Origin: Propionibacteriaceae bacterium
GTDB lineage: Bacteria > Actinomycetota > Actinomycetes > Propionibacteriales > Propionibacteriaceae
Assembly: GCA_031267645.1 (NCBI GenBank)
Contig: JAIRYW010000014.1
Location: forward strand, 1 to 64,000
Length of the DNA: 64,000 nucleotides
Direction: 5' to 3'
Shown here: positions 1 to 8,437 of the stretch, in pieces
How the letters are laid out: every line of letters begins with the position of its first letter
How positions within the stretch are numbered: the first letter of the stretch is position 1
Translations under genes and position numbers: made by a program
Notes under the pieces: model-generated
What the model was told of the DNA's origin: nothing
The model's input: only the letters and a program-made list of their open reading frames with translations
Database searches by the model: none

Positions 1-29
1 TCGCGATGACCGCGAACGCCTACCTGAAT

Positions 30-48
30 CGCCAGCAGCCTGCTGGCG
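30..48. repeat. short perfect inverted repeat
   Basis: CGCCAGCA, a 3-base spacer and TGCTGGCG form a perfect hairpin. There is no T-run, so it may be a weak terminator or a relic; the window edge prevents context. Confidence 0.4.
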
Positions 49-93
49 AATTGGCACCCGGCGGCCGTGGCCCGTGTCGGAACGGGTGTCACG

Positions 94-393
94 TCAAGAC
101 TTCCAGGGTCGAGCGGATGCGTGGGCACGCCCTTGGAAAGCCTCGGCCAGGCCCAGCAGTTTCGCGGGGTAGTTGCCTCGTCCGCGCAGCCACCGTCTCA
201 AGGCGGTGATGGCGGTGTCGGAGCCTTCGCGGTGCGCGAGCCTGAAAGCGTCGATGATGGACCGTTCGGGACTGTAGCAGTACAGGTCGTCGTGTCCGTC
301 GATGAGCTCGCGGCCGATGTCGAAGGTCACCTGAACGCCATGGGCGAAGTCTCCGCCATCACGGCTCCGCCTAACTGTTCTCAGGCACAGCAC
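94..393 (-). pseudogene. AbiEi-like antitoxin, C-terminal remnant
   Basis: The 99-codon frame resembles the C-terminal half of AbiEi-type (type IV toxin-antitoxin) antitoxins: a YSPERSIIDAFR stretch (about residues 40-51) followed by an ALRRWLRGRG-type helix and a LLGLAEAF helix. Complete AbiEi proteins are about twice as long and start with a winged helix; that half is absent, because upstream (higher coordinates) the sequence runs into an inverted repeat and tRNA-His. The first 14 or so residues do not resemble the family, so homology probably starts near position 350. No partner nucleotidyltransferase toxin can be confirmed in the 93 bases left before the window edge. I read it as a 5'-truncated relic; a short diverged regulator is the alternative. 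Confidence 0.5.
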
Positions 394-409
394 ACATGTG
401 AGCAGTTAG
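371..409 (-). terminator. inverted repeat downstream of tRNA-His
   Basis: CTAACTG (371-377) pairs with CAGTTAG (403-409), with further partial pairing inside. It lies just past the 3' end of tRNA-His and is probably its terminator, though no T-tract follows. It also marks the break point of the antitoxin remnant. Confidence 0.45.
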
Positions 410-418
410 GAACGCGAG

Positions 419-492
419 GGTGGCTAACGGGACTTGAACCCGCGACCACCAGAACCACAATCTGGTGCTCTACCAACTGAGCTACAGCCACC
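419..492 (-). tRNA. tRNA-His (GTG)
   Basis: The reverse complement folds into a full cloverleaf: acceptor GTGGCTG/TAGCCAC, anticodon stem CCAGA/TCTGG, loop TTGTGGT with anticodon GTG, and a GGTTCAAGTCC-type T arm. The extra 5' G (G-1, position 492) opposite discriminator C73 (position 419) is the identity signature of tRNA-His. CCA is not encoded. Confidence 0.95.
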
Positions 493-526
493 GCGGGCCC
501 GCGCCTGGGCGCAGACCAGCTTGGAC

Positions 527-556
527 ATACTACGGCGCCGCTGCGGGGTCGGTGAA
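527..556 (-). promoter_or_regulatory. tRNA-His promoter
   Basis: On the minus strand TTCACC, an 18-base spacer and TAGTAT make a sigma-70-like promoter about 35 bases upstream of the tRNA 5' end. Confidence 0.5.
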
Positions 557-657
557 ATCAGCTCGCCAGCCAGCCGGGCGCGATTCGACGTCGGCCGATG
601 ACGGAGCCCCCTGGGTCTGGGCGGGGGAGCGGAGAGTGGGACGCGCCGTCTGGGCGC

Positions 658-1299
658 TCAGTCGGCCTGGGTAGGGGAGTCCGGGGCCGGCCGGACGCCG
701 GTCAGGGCCCCTTGGTGGCAGGCGGCGATGCGCTCCAAGGCGGCCCGGTCCGGGCCGGGCGGGGGTACGAACAGAGCCTCACGGTAATACCGCAACTCCT
801 CGATCGACTCCTGGATGTCGGCCAGGGCCCGGTGGTTGCCCTGCTTGGCGGGGGCGCAGTAGGTGACGCGCGGGAACCAGCGGCGGGCCAGCTCCTTCAG
901 GCTGGAGACGTCGATGTTGCGGTAGTGCAGATGGCGTTCCAGGGCCGACATGTCGCGGGCCAGGAAGGCCCGGTCGGTGCCGATGGTGTTGCCAGCCAGG
1001 GGGGCGCGGGCCGGATCGGGCACGAAGCGGCGGATGTAGGCCAAGACCTCGGCCTCGGCCTCGGCCAGGGTCAGCCCGTCATCCAGCTCAGATAATAAAC
1101 CAGAGTTGGTGTGCATGGCGGTGACGAAGTCGTCCATCCCGGCCAGGGCGGCGGCCGGCGGTTTGACGACGACGTCGACCCCTTCGCCCAGCACATTGAG
1201 GTCTTTGTCCGTCACCAAGGCGGCGACTTCGATCAAGGCGTCACGCCCCAAATCGAGACCGGTCATCTCGCAATCGATCCACACCAGGTTGCCTATCAC
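658..1299 (-). CDS. orn: oligoribonuclease
   Basis: Oligoribonuclease, the 3'-5' exonuclease that degrades RNA di- and short oligonucleotides (including pGpG) to mononucleotides in the cytosol. All five DEDDh residues are visible: Asp9 and Glu11 in [10 protein letters not shown], Asp109 in NTIGTDR, His156 and Asp161 in GNHRALAD. At 213 residues it is slightly longer than usual, with a low-complexity C-terminal tail rich in Pro, Ala and Asp. The start is GTG at 1299 (MIGNLVWID); no ribosome binding site precedes it, but a TAGAGT -10-like hexamer lies 6 bases upstream, so the mRNA may be leaderless. It is transcribed alone, upstream of tRNA-His on the same strand. Identification is firm. Confidence 0.96.
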   Translation of the reverse strand: MIGNLVWIDCEMTGLDLGRDALIEVAALVTDKDLNVLGEGVDVVVKPPAAALAGMDDFVTAMHTNSGLLSELDDGLTLAEAEAEVLAYIRRFVPDPARAPLAGNTIGTDRAFLARDMSALERHLHYRNIDVSSLKELARRWFPRVTYCAPAKQGNHRALADIQESIEELRYYREALFVPPPGPDRAALERIAACHQGALTGVRPAPDSPTQAD

Positions 1300-1305
1300 C
1301 CGCCC

Positions 1306-1311
1306 ACTCTA
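1306..1311 (-). promoter_or_regulatory. -10 element of orn, likely leaderless
   Basis: TAGAGT on the minus strand ends 6 bases before the GTG start of orn, placing the transcription start at or next to the start codon. No good -35 element is visible. Confidence 0.35.
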
Positions 1312-1398
1312 CTGGTTCGCCTGCGGCCGGTCGGTCCGCCCGGGCGGCTGTGGTCGGAGCCGAAGCCGGCCCGCTTCGGGACTGGTCGGCCTGTGGGC

Positions 1399-1503
1399 TG
1401 GCCGGTCCCAGGGTTGGCCAGTCTCAGGGTTGGCCAGTCTCAGGGTTGGCCGGCTTCAGGACTGGCCCGGCTCCAGGACTGATCAGCCTCAGGACTGGTC
1501 GGC
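1399..1503. repeat. degenerate 16-17 bp tandem repeat
   Basis: About six imperfect head-to-tail units of 16-17 bases (CCAGTCTCAGGGTTGG, drifting to CAGCCTCAGGACTGG) lie between orn and the MFS gene and run through the last codons of the MFS gene. It looks like slippage expansion in the 3' untranslated region. Confidence 0.75.
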
Positions 1504-2700
1504 CTCGCGGGGCGGGCCGAAGCGGCGGATCCAGTGGCCCAGCCAAGCCGAGCCCAGCCAAGCCACTCCGCCCAGCACGAAGCCGGAGACCGCCAGCGAG
1601 GCCAGCGCCACGATGGCGGAGATGGCCAGCGGCCCCATGGTGTTGCCGAAGTCGCTCATCAGGCGCCAGCCGGACAGGAATTGGGCCCGACCGACCGACG
1701 GGGAGGCGTCCGACCCCAGCACCATGATCAGACCGGAGCCGATGCCGTTGCCCAACCCCAGCACGCTGGCCGCCACCACCACGGTGGCGACGCTGTGGGT
1801 CAAGGGCAGCAGGGCCAACCCCAGGCCGAGCACGATCAGACTGGGCGTGGCCACCCAGAAGCGCCCGAAACGGTCCATGATCGACCCGCCCAGGAAGAAC
1901 AGGCTCATGTCGATGCCCATCGAGACGGCGAAGATCAAACTGGTGGCGGAGGCGGTCAAGCCCAAGGAGGCGCACCACAGCGGCAGGATGGCCTGGCGGA
2001 CCGACCGCACCAAGGTCAGCATCAAGGTGCCGGTGCCCAAGGTGACGAAGATCCGGAGGTGCTGACGTAAGACCGGCCAGAGCCGGGGCGGGCGGGCGTG
2101 CTGGCGCCGCGACCGCACGTCGGAGGGCAGATCGGGCAAGGCCAAGGTGACGCCGGCCGCCAGCAGGGACATGCCGGCGGCGAAGGCGTAGGCCCAGTTG
2201 AGGTCCCAGGCGGCGATTACGGCCGATCCGGCCAGGGGGCCGAGGAAGCCGCCGATCCGGAAGACGCCGCCCAAACTGGACAGGGCCCGGGCCCGGAAGA
2301 AGAGGGGCACGGCCTCGGTGATGTAGCTCTGGCGGGCCAGCCCGAAGACCGATCCGGCCGGCCCGAAGCAGAACACGGCCAGGCAAAGCAAGGGCAGGGA
2401 GGTGGCCGCGAAGGCCAAGCCGAGGCAGGCCGCGTCCCACAGACAGGCCGCCACGATGGCCCGTTTCTCGCCCAACCGGGTGGCCACCCAACTGGCCGGC
2501 AGGTCGCCCGCCAATTGGCCCAGGGCGGCCAAGCCGGTGATGAGGGCGGACAACTCGACCGACGCCCCCATGTCCAGGGCGGACAGCGCGATCAGCGGCG
2601 TCGTGGCTCCGTGGCCGATCGACGACAGACCGGTCGGCCCGTAGGCCGCCAGGGCGAACCGTCCCCAGCCCCCTTCGGGGCGTACGGTTGTGTCAGGCAT
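1489..2700 (-). CDS. MFS transporter
   Basis: Major facilitator superfamily carrier of 403 residues with about 12 predicted membrane segments, alternating hydrophobic stretches and a charged central loop (RSRRQHARPPR, about residues 197-207) between the two six-helix halves. A GxLADxxGRK-like motif is relaxed to WVATRLGEKR in the first half and MDRFGRFWV in the second. The substrate cannot be told; such proteins are usually drug or metabolite exporters. I start at ATG 2700 (MPDTTVRPEGG); the longer frame to 2763 would run into tRNA-Arg and through the promoter -10. The 3' end is overlapped by a tandem repeat. It is divergent from tRNA-Arg and monocistronic. Confidence 0.85.
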   Translation of the reverse strand: MPDTTVRPEGGWGRFALAAYGPTGLSSIGHGATTPLIALSALDMGASVELSALITGLAALGQLAGDLPASWVATRLGEKRAIVAACLWDAACLGLAFAATSLPLLCLAVFCFGPAGSVFGLARQSYITEAVPLFFRARALSSLGGVFRIGGFLGPLAGSAVIAAWDLNWAYAFAAGMSLLAAGVTLALPDLPSDVRSRRQHARPPRLWPVLRQHLRIFVTLGTGTLMLTLVRSVRQAILPLWCASLGLTASATSLIFAVSMGIDMSLFFLGGSIMDRFGRFWVATPSLIVLGLGLALLPLTHSVATVVVAASVLGLGNGIGSGLIMVLGSDASPSVGRAQFLSGWRLMSDFGNTMGPLAISAIVALASLAVSGFVLGGVAWLGSAWLGHWIRRFGPPREADQS

Positions 2701-2721
2701 CGGCAGAACTCTAGACCTCGG

Positions 2722-2727
2722 ACTATA
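2722..2727 (-). promoter_or_regulatory. -10 element of MFS gene
   Basis: TATAGT on the minus strand (5 of 6 consensus) lies 21 bases before the MFS start codon. It supports the shorter start at 2700. The -35 region is poor. Confidence 0.4.
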
Positions 2728-2756
2728 GAATCGAGCTTCGGTCCACAGACCAGCCG

Positions 2757-2829
2757 GCCCCATTAGCTCAGTGGATAGAGCAGCAGACTTCTAATCTGTC
2801 GGTCGGAGGTTCGAATCCTCCATGGGGCG
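2757..2829 (+). tRNA. tRNA-Arg (TCT)
   Basis: Full cloverleaf: acceptor GCCCCAT/ATGGGGC, D arm TAGCTCAGTGGATAGAGC, anticodon stem GCAGA/TCTGT with loop CTTCTAA (anticodon TCT, reading AGA), T arm GGAGGTTCGAATCCTCC, discriminator G. CCA is not encoded. AGA is rare in such a GC-rich genome, so this is a minor isoacceptor. Confidence 0.95.
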
Positions 2830-2941
2830 CCGAGTCGGTCGGCGGCCAAGGACGGCTGGTTGTGGCCCGGATGGGCCGAAGGGCGCCACAATGGGCGACG
2901 GAGAGCCGCTCCGGTCCGGGCCAAGGTGTTGAGGAGGCCCA

Positions 2942-3718
2942 GTGGACAGCCTGTTCGACATCATGTTCACTCGCCAGATCTCGCCCCAATGGCGCTGGAG
3001 CTTCGGCGACCCGGCCCATCTGACCTACATCGTCCTCTGCCTGGTGGGCGCGGTCTGGGCTTTGCGGGCCCTGTCCCGAGCCTCCCGTCGGCGGGGCGAA
3101 CAGGCCATGCGCTGGCTGGCCGGGGCGGTTTTCACCATGTGGATCATCCCGCCGCTGTTGATGTGCCTGACCGACACCGGGGAACGCTGGATCGACCATC
3201 TGCCTTTGCATCTGTGCTCGTCCGCCTGCGTCCTCATTCCGATCGGTCTGACCACCCGCAACCAGGTCCTGCTCAATTACGCCTTCGGCCTCAGCTTCCC
3301 CGGCGCGGTGGCGGCCATCTTGACCCCGGGCGAGGTCTTCCGTTCCCTCAGCTGGGCCGGTTTCCATTACTTCCTCTTCAACTTCTCCCATCTGCTGTTG
3401 ATCGTGGCCGGCTTGGGCGCCATCGCCGTCGGCTGGTTCCGCCCCAGTTGGCGCCGCTACCCGGCCGTGCTCGGCATCGGCCTGGCTCTGATGGTGGTGG
3501 ACTACCCGATCAACAAATGGCTGGGCTCGAATTACATGTTCGTCAACTGGGCCGAGCCCGGCACCGTCTTGGAGACCTTCGCCGACGTCGCCGGCACCCC
3601 GGGTTACGTCGGGCTCCTAGTCGTCTTCGGCGCCGTGGTGGTGGCCCTGTTGTACGCCGTCTGGTCGCTCGCGGCTTGGCTCAGTCGTCCCCGTCTCCGG
3701 CCGGCCCCGACGGTCTGA
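2942..3718 (+). CDS. TIGR02206/YwaF family membrane protein
   Basis: Integral membrane protein of 258 residues with about seven hydrophobic segments; no enzymatic motif. The pattern HLPLHLCSSACVLIPIG (about residues 86-102), followed by a tyrosine- and histidine-rich turn (FHYFLFNFSHLLLI) and DYPINKWLGSNYMF near residue 180, is that of the YwaF/TIGR02206 family, whose function is unknown. The start is GTG at 2942, set by GAGGAGG 5 bases upstream. It is convergent with the Dcu-type carrier gene, with only 19 bases between the two stop codons. No operon partner is present. Confidence 0.8.
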   Translation: MDSLFDIMFTRQISPQWRWSFGDPAHLTYIVLCLVGAVWALRALSRASRRRGEQAMRWLAGAVFTMWIIPPLLMCLTDTGERWIDHLPLHLCSSACVLIPIGLTTRNQVLLNYAFGLSFPGAVAAILTPGEVFRSLSWAGFHYFLFNFSHLLLIVAGLGAIAVGWFRPSWRRYPAVLGIGLALMVVDYPINKWLGSNYMFVNWAEPGTVLETFADVAGTPGYVGLLVVFGAVVVALLYAVWSLAAWLSRPRLRPAPTV

Positions 3719-3737
3719 GCCGGCCCCGGTCCCCGGG

Positions 3738-5066
3738 TCACAGGATGAGCGACCCCAGGCCGAATCCGAACGCCACCGCTAGGCCGACGGTCAGCAGGCC
3801 GGGGGCCAGGAAGGGATGGTCGAAGACGTACTTGCCGATCCGGGTGCTGCCGGTGTCGTCCATCTCGACGGCGGCGATCAAGGTCGGGTAGGTCGGGAGC
3901 ACGAACAGGGCCGAGGCGGCGGCGAAGGAGGCGACGATCGAAAGCGGCGACAGGCCGACGCTGAACGCTATCGGCATGATCGCCTTGGCGGTGGCGGCCT
4001 GCGAGTACAACAGCGTCGCCGCCAGGAACAGGACCACCGCCAGCAGCCAGGGCTGGGCCCGTAGGACGTCCCCGGCCAGGGCGGTGATGTCGGCCATGTG
4101 GCCTTGGATGAAGACCGTCCCCAACCAGGCGACGCCCAGGACGCAGATGGCCGCGCTCATGCCGGCTTTGAAAGTGGGGGCGTTCAGGATCTCGGCCGGG
4201 TCGATCTTGGCCATGACGACGATCACGGCGGCCGTGGCCAACATGATGGCGATGATGGCGCTGGTGTGGTCGATGGCCGGCTGCTGGATCAGGCTCAAGC
4301 GGTCGGAGGTGACGACGGCGTAGAGCATGACCAGCCCCACCGCCGTGATGAAGACGGCCACCGAGGCCTTGGCCTTGGGCTTGAGCTCGATGGCGGTGGC
4401 CCCGCGCATGACCACACGGCCTTCCGCCCGCCGCTTCAAGTATTCGGGGTCCTGGTCGAGCGGAGTGCGGTCCAGCCAGTTGACGATCAGAGCCGCCACC
4501 AGCACGGCCGCCAGCGAGGCGGGGATCGAGACGGCCAGCAGCTGGAGGTAGCCGATGCCCACCTGGCCGTCTTCGAGCGCCCCGGCCAGGTAGGCCACCG
4601 CCGCGGAGACGGGCGACGCCGTGACGGCGATCTGAGAGGAGACCACCGAGATGGCGAGCGGCCGGGAGGGTCTGATGTTGTTCTCCTTGGCCACCTCCGC
4701 GATGACGGGCAGGGTGGAGAAGGCGGTGTGGCCGGTCCCGGCCAAGACCGTCATCAGGTAGGTGATGAGGGGGGCCACGATGGTCAGGCTCTGGGGTCGT
4801 TTGCGCAGCATGCGGTCCGCCCAGCCGACCAGGAAGTCGATCCCACCGGCCACCTGCATGGCCGCGATGGCGCCGATGACGGACAGGATGATGCCGACCA
4901 CGTCGAATGGGATGTAGTCCTGCCAGTCCGTTTTCAGACCGGTGGCGCCCAGGAGCAGGACGCCGATCCCGCCCGCGAATCCGATCGCTATGCCGCCCAG
5001 CCGCGCGCCTAAGAAGATGGCTCCGAAGAGGATGAGGAGTTGGAGAACCAATGTCAGAACACCCAT
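3738..5066 (-). CDS. Dcu-type C4-dicarboxylate transporter
   Basis: 442-residue carrier of the DcuA/DcuB family, which exchanges or takes up C4-dicarboxylates such as fumarate, aspartate, malate and succinate, usually under anaerobic conditions. The N-terminus (LLILFGAIFLGARLGGIAIG) and the conserved TASPVSAAVA segment near residue 150 are family hallmarks, as is the glycine-rich TVLAGTGHTAFSTLPVI stretch near residue 107. About ten to twelve hydrophobic segments fill the length, which is normal for the family. It suggests facultative or anaerobic metabolism with fumarate respiration or aspartate use (inference). DcuA and DcuB cannot be separated by eye. It is monocistronic, with AAGAGAG as a modest ribosome binding site. 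Confidence 0.9.
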   Translation of the reverse strand: MGVLTLVLQLLILFGAIFLGARLGGIAIGFAGGIGVLLLGATGLKTDWQDYIPFDVVGIILSVIGAIAAMQVAGGIDFLVGWADRMLRKRPQSLTIVAPLITYLMTVLAGTGHTAFSTLPVIAEVAKENNIRPSRPLAISVVSSQIAVTASPVSAAVAYLAGALEDGQVGIGYLQLLAVSIPASLAAVLVAALIVNWLDRTPLDQDPEYLKRRAEGRVVMRGATAIELKPKAKASVAVFITAVGLVMLYAVVTSDRLSLIQQPAIDHTSAIIAIMLATAAVIVVMAKIDPAEILNAPTFKAGMSAAICVLGVAWLGTVFIQGHMADITALAGDVLRAQPWLLAVVLFLAATLLYSQAATAKAIMPIAFSVGLSPLSIVASFAAASALFVLPTYPTLIAAVEMDDTGSTRIGKYVFDHPFLAPGLLTVGLAVAFGFGLGSLIL

Positions 5067-5190
5067 GGGGCTCTCTTATCTGTTGGCCGGCGCGAAGTCG
5101 CCAGCGATGGCCCCCGACCACCGTGTCCCGGGACCGGACCCAACTCTAGAGGGTCGCCTCTTCCGGCGGCGCGCCCGGCCCAGCCCCGGC

Positions 5191-6282
5191 TCAGGCCGGC
5201 GGCGCGGCGGTGGACTCGCGGATCGACAGTTGGGGGCTGATGACGACGCGGTGGACCGGCCGGTCGGGGTCTTCGAAGCGGGCCACCAAGAGGTCGACGG
5301 CGGCCGCCCCGAGGGCTTGTCGGGCCGGACGCACGGCCGTCAGGGCGGGGGTGAACAGGCCGGCCAGCTCGTCGTCGTAGGCCACGATCGAGATGTCGTC
5401 GGGGACCCGTCGACCGTGGCTCTCCAGCTGTTGCACCAGACCCATGGCCTCACGGTCGGAGTGGACCAGCAGGCCGGTGGCGCCGGTCTCGTCGCAGCGG
5501 CCGATGACCTCTTCCAGAGCGGCGCCGAAACCAGGCGTGCGGTGGTTGGGGATGTGGACGGCGAAGGCGTCCTCGGCCGCCAGCTCGTCGCAGGCCCGCT
5601 GCCAGCCGACCTTGATCTTGCTGGTGGTCGGGCTGGTCGGGGAGACCACCAGCCCGAGCCGGCGGTGCCCCAAGTTCCACAGGTGCCAAACCCCCATGGC
5701 CGCCCCCAGGGCGTGGTCGGTCACGACCGACTCGACCGGCTCCCCGGACGGTCCGATCTGGGCCTCCCGTTCCACCAGCACGCTGGGCGCCGGCTGGGCC
5801 GCCAGCCAAGCCATCACTTCAGCGGCGTGCGGCCCTTTGGTGTTGGGCACCGCGATGACGCCGCGGACGTCGTCGGCCTCGAACAGCGGTGACAGGGCCG
5901 GCCGTTCGTCCTCGCTCTCGTAGGAGTGCCCCCGCAGCAGCAGACGCAAGCCCAACTGGCGGGCTCTGGCCTCCACTCCCCGGGCCACCTCGGGCCAATA
6001 GAAGTCGAGTCCGGGCACCAGCATGGCGATTTGGCCTTCGCTCAGGCCGGCCGCCAGCGGATTGGGCAGGGACAGGCTCAAGGCGGCCGGGATGGAGGCC
6101 CCGCCGTGGGTGCGTTCGATCAGGCCGTCGTTCTCCAGCCGGGCCAGGTCCCGGCGCACGGTGACGGCGTTGACGTCGAGCAGGGCGGCCAGATCGGTCA
6201 CACGGGCCGAACCGCGGTGGCGTAGGAGTTCGAGCAAGCGTTCGCGCCGGGGCGCCGGCAGGTCTCGCTGGTCCGTCGTCAT
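5191..6282 (-). CDS. DeoR-type HTH / LacI-type sensor hybrid regulator
   Basis: Transcriptional regulator of 363 residues joining two domains usually found apart. Residues 12-62 are a DeoR-type winged helix (RRERLLELLRHRGSARVTDL, VNAVTVRRDLARLENDGLIERTHGG). From about residue 80 a periplasmic-binding-protein-like LacI/GalR sensor follows (QIAMLVPGLDFYWPEVARGVE, LGHRRLGLV, PDDISIVAYDDELAGLFTPALTAVRP, residues about 310-340). LacI family members normally carry a different N-terminal HTH. The gene follows the heparinase-like gene on the same strand with a 12-base gap, so it is most likely the local regulator of the uronate locus, with a sugar oligomer or uronate as effector (inference). Repeated TGATC-containing motifs in the promoters at 8.5 and 17.7 kb are candidate operators. 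Confidence 0.88.
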   Translation of the reverse strand: MTTDQRDLPAPRRERLLELLRHRGSARVTDLAALLDVNAVTVRRDLARLENDGLIERTHGGASIPAALSLSLPNPLAAGLSEGQIAMLVPGLDFYWPEVARGVEARARQLGLRLLLRGHSYESEDERPALSPLFEADDVRGVIAVPNTKGPHAAEVMAWLAAQPAPSVLVEREAQIGPSGEPVESVVTDHALGAAMGVWHLWNLGHRRLGLVVSPTSPTTSKIKVGWQRACDELAAEDAFAVHIPNHRTPGFGAALEEVIGRCDETGATGLLVHSDREAMGLVQQLESHGRRVPDDISIVAYDDELAGLFTPALTAVRPARQALGAAAVDLLVARFEDPDRPVHRVVISPQLSIRESTAAPPA

Positions 6283-6294
6283 GGCCTGTGCCTC

Positions 6295-8301
6295 TCAGTT
6301 CAGCGGCGATCCGGGGAAATCCGAAGGACTCGGGCACGGGGCCGTCCTCGGGGTCGATTCTTGCACGTTTCTGCACGGATTCTGATCATTGTCGGATCGG
6401 CGGCAGACCACCGTCAGGCTGGGCTGGGCCAGTTCGGTCAGGTCCAGCCGCAGCCGGGTCAAGGACTCGCCCCAGACCTGGCTCAGCATGGGGTCGTCCA
6501 GCGGGCGGGTCTCCAGGCTGGCGACGGCCTGGGCCGGAGACCAGGCCAGCTCCAGGACCGCGCCGTTGAGGGCGGTGACTTCGATCCGTCCGGGCTCGAC
6601 CGGCCTGACCTGGCCGGCCAGCAGCAGCCGGGCCTCGGTCGGCCCGTCGCCCGGTCGCGGGCTCAGCCGCCAGTCGTCGGCGATGACGACGCGGGAGTCC
6701 CGACCGGCCCGTTCCAGGCGCACCCGGCGGCGCCAACTGGTCAGGCCGGGGCAGTCGTAGGCCGCCGCCAGGTCGCAGCTGAACTCGGCCGCCTCCGGGC
6801 CCAGCTCGGCCCGGGCTTGGCCGGCGGCGTAGGACCGGCCCACCGATTGGGAGCGGCCCGCCACCAGGGGCACGTTGTGCCAGTCGCTGACCATGGTCCA
6901 GATGGAGTAACGGTCCGGTCCGAAGGTCACGGCGGTGTACGTCGGGCGCCCGGCGTCGACCAGCACCGGGACCCCGTCCAGAGCCACGATGACGGAGCCG
7001 ACGTCGTTGTGGTTGTGGTTCTCGCCGTTGTGCCCGCCCTTGGCGGAGACCGTCAACCCGTCCGTGAGGCCGGCCTCTTGGCGGGCCAGGAAGACCTCGG
7101 TCGAGGCCAGGTAGAACTGCTGGGGCAAGGGCGACCGGCCGGCGGCCCGGCTCCAGACCGGGTCGGTCCAGGCCAGCAGGAAGCGGCCCAGCCCGTCCGC
7201 CGGGTCGGCCACCGGGGCGCCGGGCAGTCGCTGGGCCCGGGCCCGGGCTTGGGCCTGACGGTCGCCTACCCGCCGGGCCAAGCGCTCCAACACGGCCCAG
7301 GGCTGTTGTCCCTGGGGCCGGGCCGAGGCGTCGGCGTAGTTGAGGTGCCAGGGCCCGCCCAGGTGCATCCGGTGGGGGAAGGCGACGGTCTGGCGCACCG
7401 CTTCCAAATCAAAGGCGTCAAGTTGTCCTTGACTCGCCCAATAGATCAGGTCGAGGGCTTCGAGCAGGCGGCAGGCCCCTTGCCACCAGTAGCCGTAACC
7501 CTCGTCGACCGCGCCGTCGGCCGGCAGGGCGGACAGGTAGCGGTCGAGCCCTTGGACAGCCCGTTCGATCAGCTGGCCGCGCTGGTCCGGCTGGCTCAGG
7601 ACCAGGGCTCCGATCAGCAGATTGCCTTGGATCCAAGGGCTCCAATTGTGGACCGGACGGTCCAGGCCCAGCCAGTGCCAGTCGTCCCGAGTCAAGAAAG
7701 GCTGGAAGACGCGTCGGTCAGCCTCCTGGCGCAGCCGGCGGCGCAGGCCGGGGTAGGAGCGGTCCAAAGCCGCCCCCAGCAGATGGTCGATCCAGGCCAG
7801 CTGGCTGACCAGCTCGCCCGCCCCCAGATCGAGGAAGGGGTGGTCGGGGTCGGGCAGGACCTCTCCGGCGCGGGTGAAGGCGTCGTCGTGGGCCGGCCAG
7901 CACCAACTGCTCTGCTCGCAGACCAGGACCAGGCCGTCGGCCACCTGGTCGACCCAGTGCTCCTGGTCCGTCACCAGCGCCATCAGGGCGGCCCGGCTCA
8001 GTCGGTCGGTGCGGGCGAAGAGGTCTGTTTGGTATTCCTCGCGGTCGCCGTCGCGTTGGTACCGGGCCCAGGCGTGGGCCCAGACGCCGGGCCAGGGCCG
8101 CTCCCGCTCGGCCTCGGCCGCCTGGGCCGTGACGGCCCAAGTGGCTTGGTCGCCGTCGGCCGCGGCGGCCTCCCAGAAGGCCCGCTCCGAGCCCGGCGGC
8201 AATGGCAGCGGGCCGTCCGCTCGGTCCAGGGCCCGGCTCCAAGCCGAGGCGTCGAGACCTGGCCACAGCCGGGCCAGTGGGCCGGTCCAAGCGTCCGTCA
8301 T
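6295..8301 (-). CDS. heparinase II/III-like polysaccharide lyase
   Basis: 668-residue protein with an N-terminal alpha-toroid and a C-terminal beta-sandwich of the heparinase II/III fold. Such lyases cleave uronic-acid glycosides by beta-elimination and leave a 4,5-unsaturated uronate at the non-reducing end. Candidate catalytic residues are His218 (PVHNWSPW), a Tyr at 269 or 271 (DEGYGYW) and His429 or His431 in the very conserved GGHNGENHNHNDVGS (422-436). There is no signal peptide: the first residues (MTDAWTGPLARLWPGL) are not hydrophobic, so the enzyme should act in the cytosol on imported oligomers. The start follows GAGGAGGGG. It forms an operon with the downstream hybrid regulator and is divergent from the DUF2264 gene. 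The exact substrate (heparinoid, hyaluronan, alginate or pectin-like) cannot be read from the sequence. Confidence 0.85.
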   Translation of the reverse strand: MTDAWTGPLARLWPGLDASAWSRALDRADGPLPLPPGSERAFWEAAAADGDQATWAVTAQAAEAERERPWPGVWAHAWARYQRDGDREEYQTDLFARTDRLSRAALMALVTDQEHWVDQVADGLVLVCEQSSWCWPAHDDAFTRAGEVLPDPDHPFLDLGAGELVSQLAWIDHLLGAALDRSYPGLRRRLRQEADRRVFQPFLTRDDWHWLGLDRPVHNWSPWIQGNLLIGALVLSQPDQRGQLIERAVQGLDRYLSALPADGAVDEGYGYWWQGACRLLEALDLIYWASQGQLDAFDLEAVRQTVAFPHRMHLGGPWHLNYADASARPQGQQPWAVLERLARRVGDRQAQARARAQRLPGAPVADPADGLGRFLLAWTDPVWSRAAGRSPLPQQFYLASTEVFLARQEAGLTDGLTVSAKGGHNGENHNHNDVGSVIVALDGVPVLVDAGRPTYTAVTFGPDRYSIWTMVSDWHNVPLVAGRSQSVGRSYAAGQARAELGPEAAEFSCDLAAAYDCPGLTSWRRRVRLERAGRDSRVVIADDWRLSPRPGDGPTEARLLLAGQVRPVEPGRIEVTALNGAVLELAWSPAQAVASLETRPLDDPMLSQVWGESLTRLRLDLTELAQPSLTVVCRRSDNDQNPCRNVQESTPRTAPCPSPSDFPGSPLN

Positions 8302-8437
8302 GGGTTCCCCTCCTCGACTACGAGGTCAGTGGCCAGGGTCAGTCGGGGAGCGGACCCAGCCGACGGCTGGAGCGGCCCGCCGTCGGTCTCGGCCGCCTGA
8401 CTGGCGACCGCCCCACGGCCCTGATCGGTCGGTGAAC

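Noticed and set aside
1489..2763. 424-residue version of the MFS protein
   Set aside because: The longer start lies inside tRNA-Arg and upstream of the TATAGT element.
2098..2766. 222-codon plus-strand frame opposite the MFS gene
   Set aside because: It is the GC-rich shadow of the MFS coding strand: Gly/Gln/Arg-rich, no ribosome binding site, and it runs into tRNA-Arg.
6361..8400. 679-codon frame opposite the heparinase-like gene
   Set aside because: Long but composed of Gly/Gln/Val/Ala repeats typical of antisense frames in GC-rich genes; the minus-strand protein has clear family motifs.
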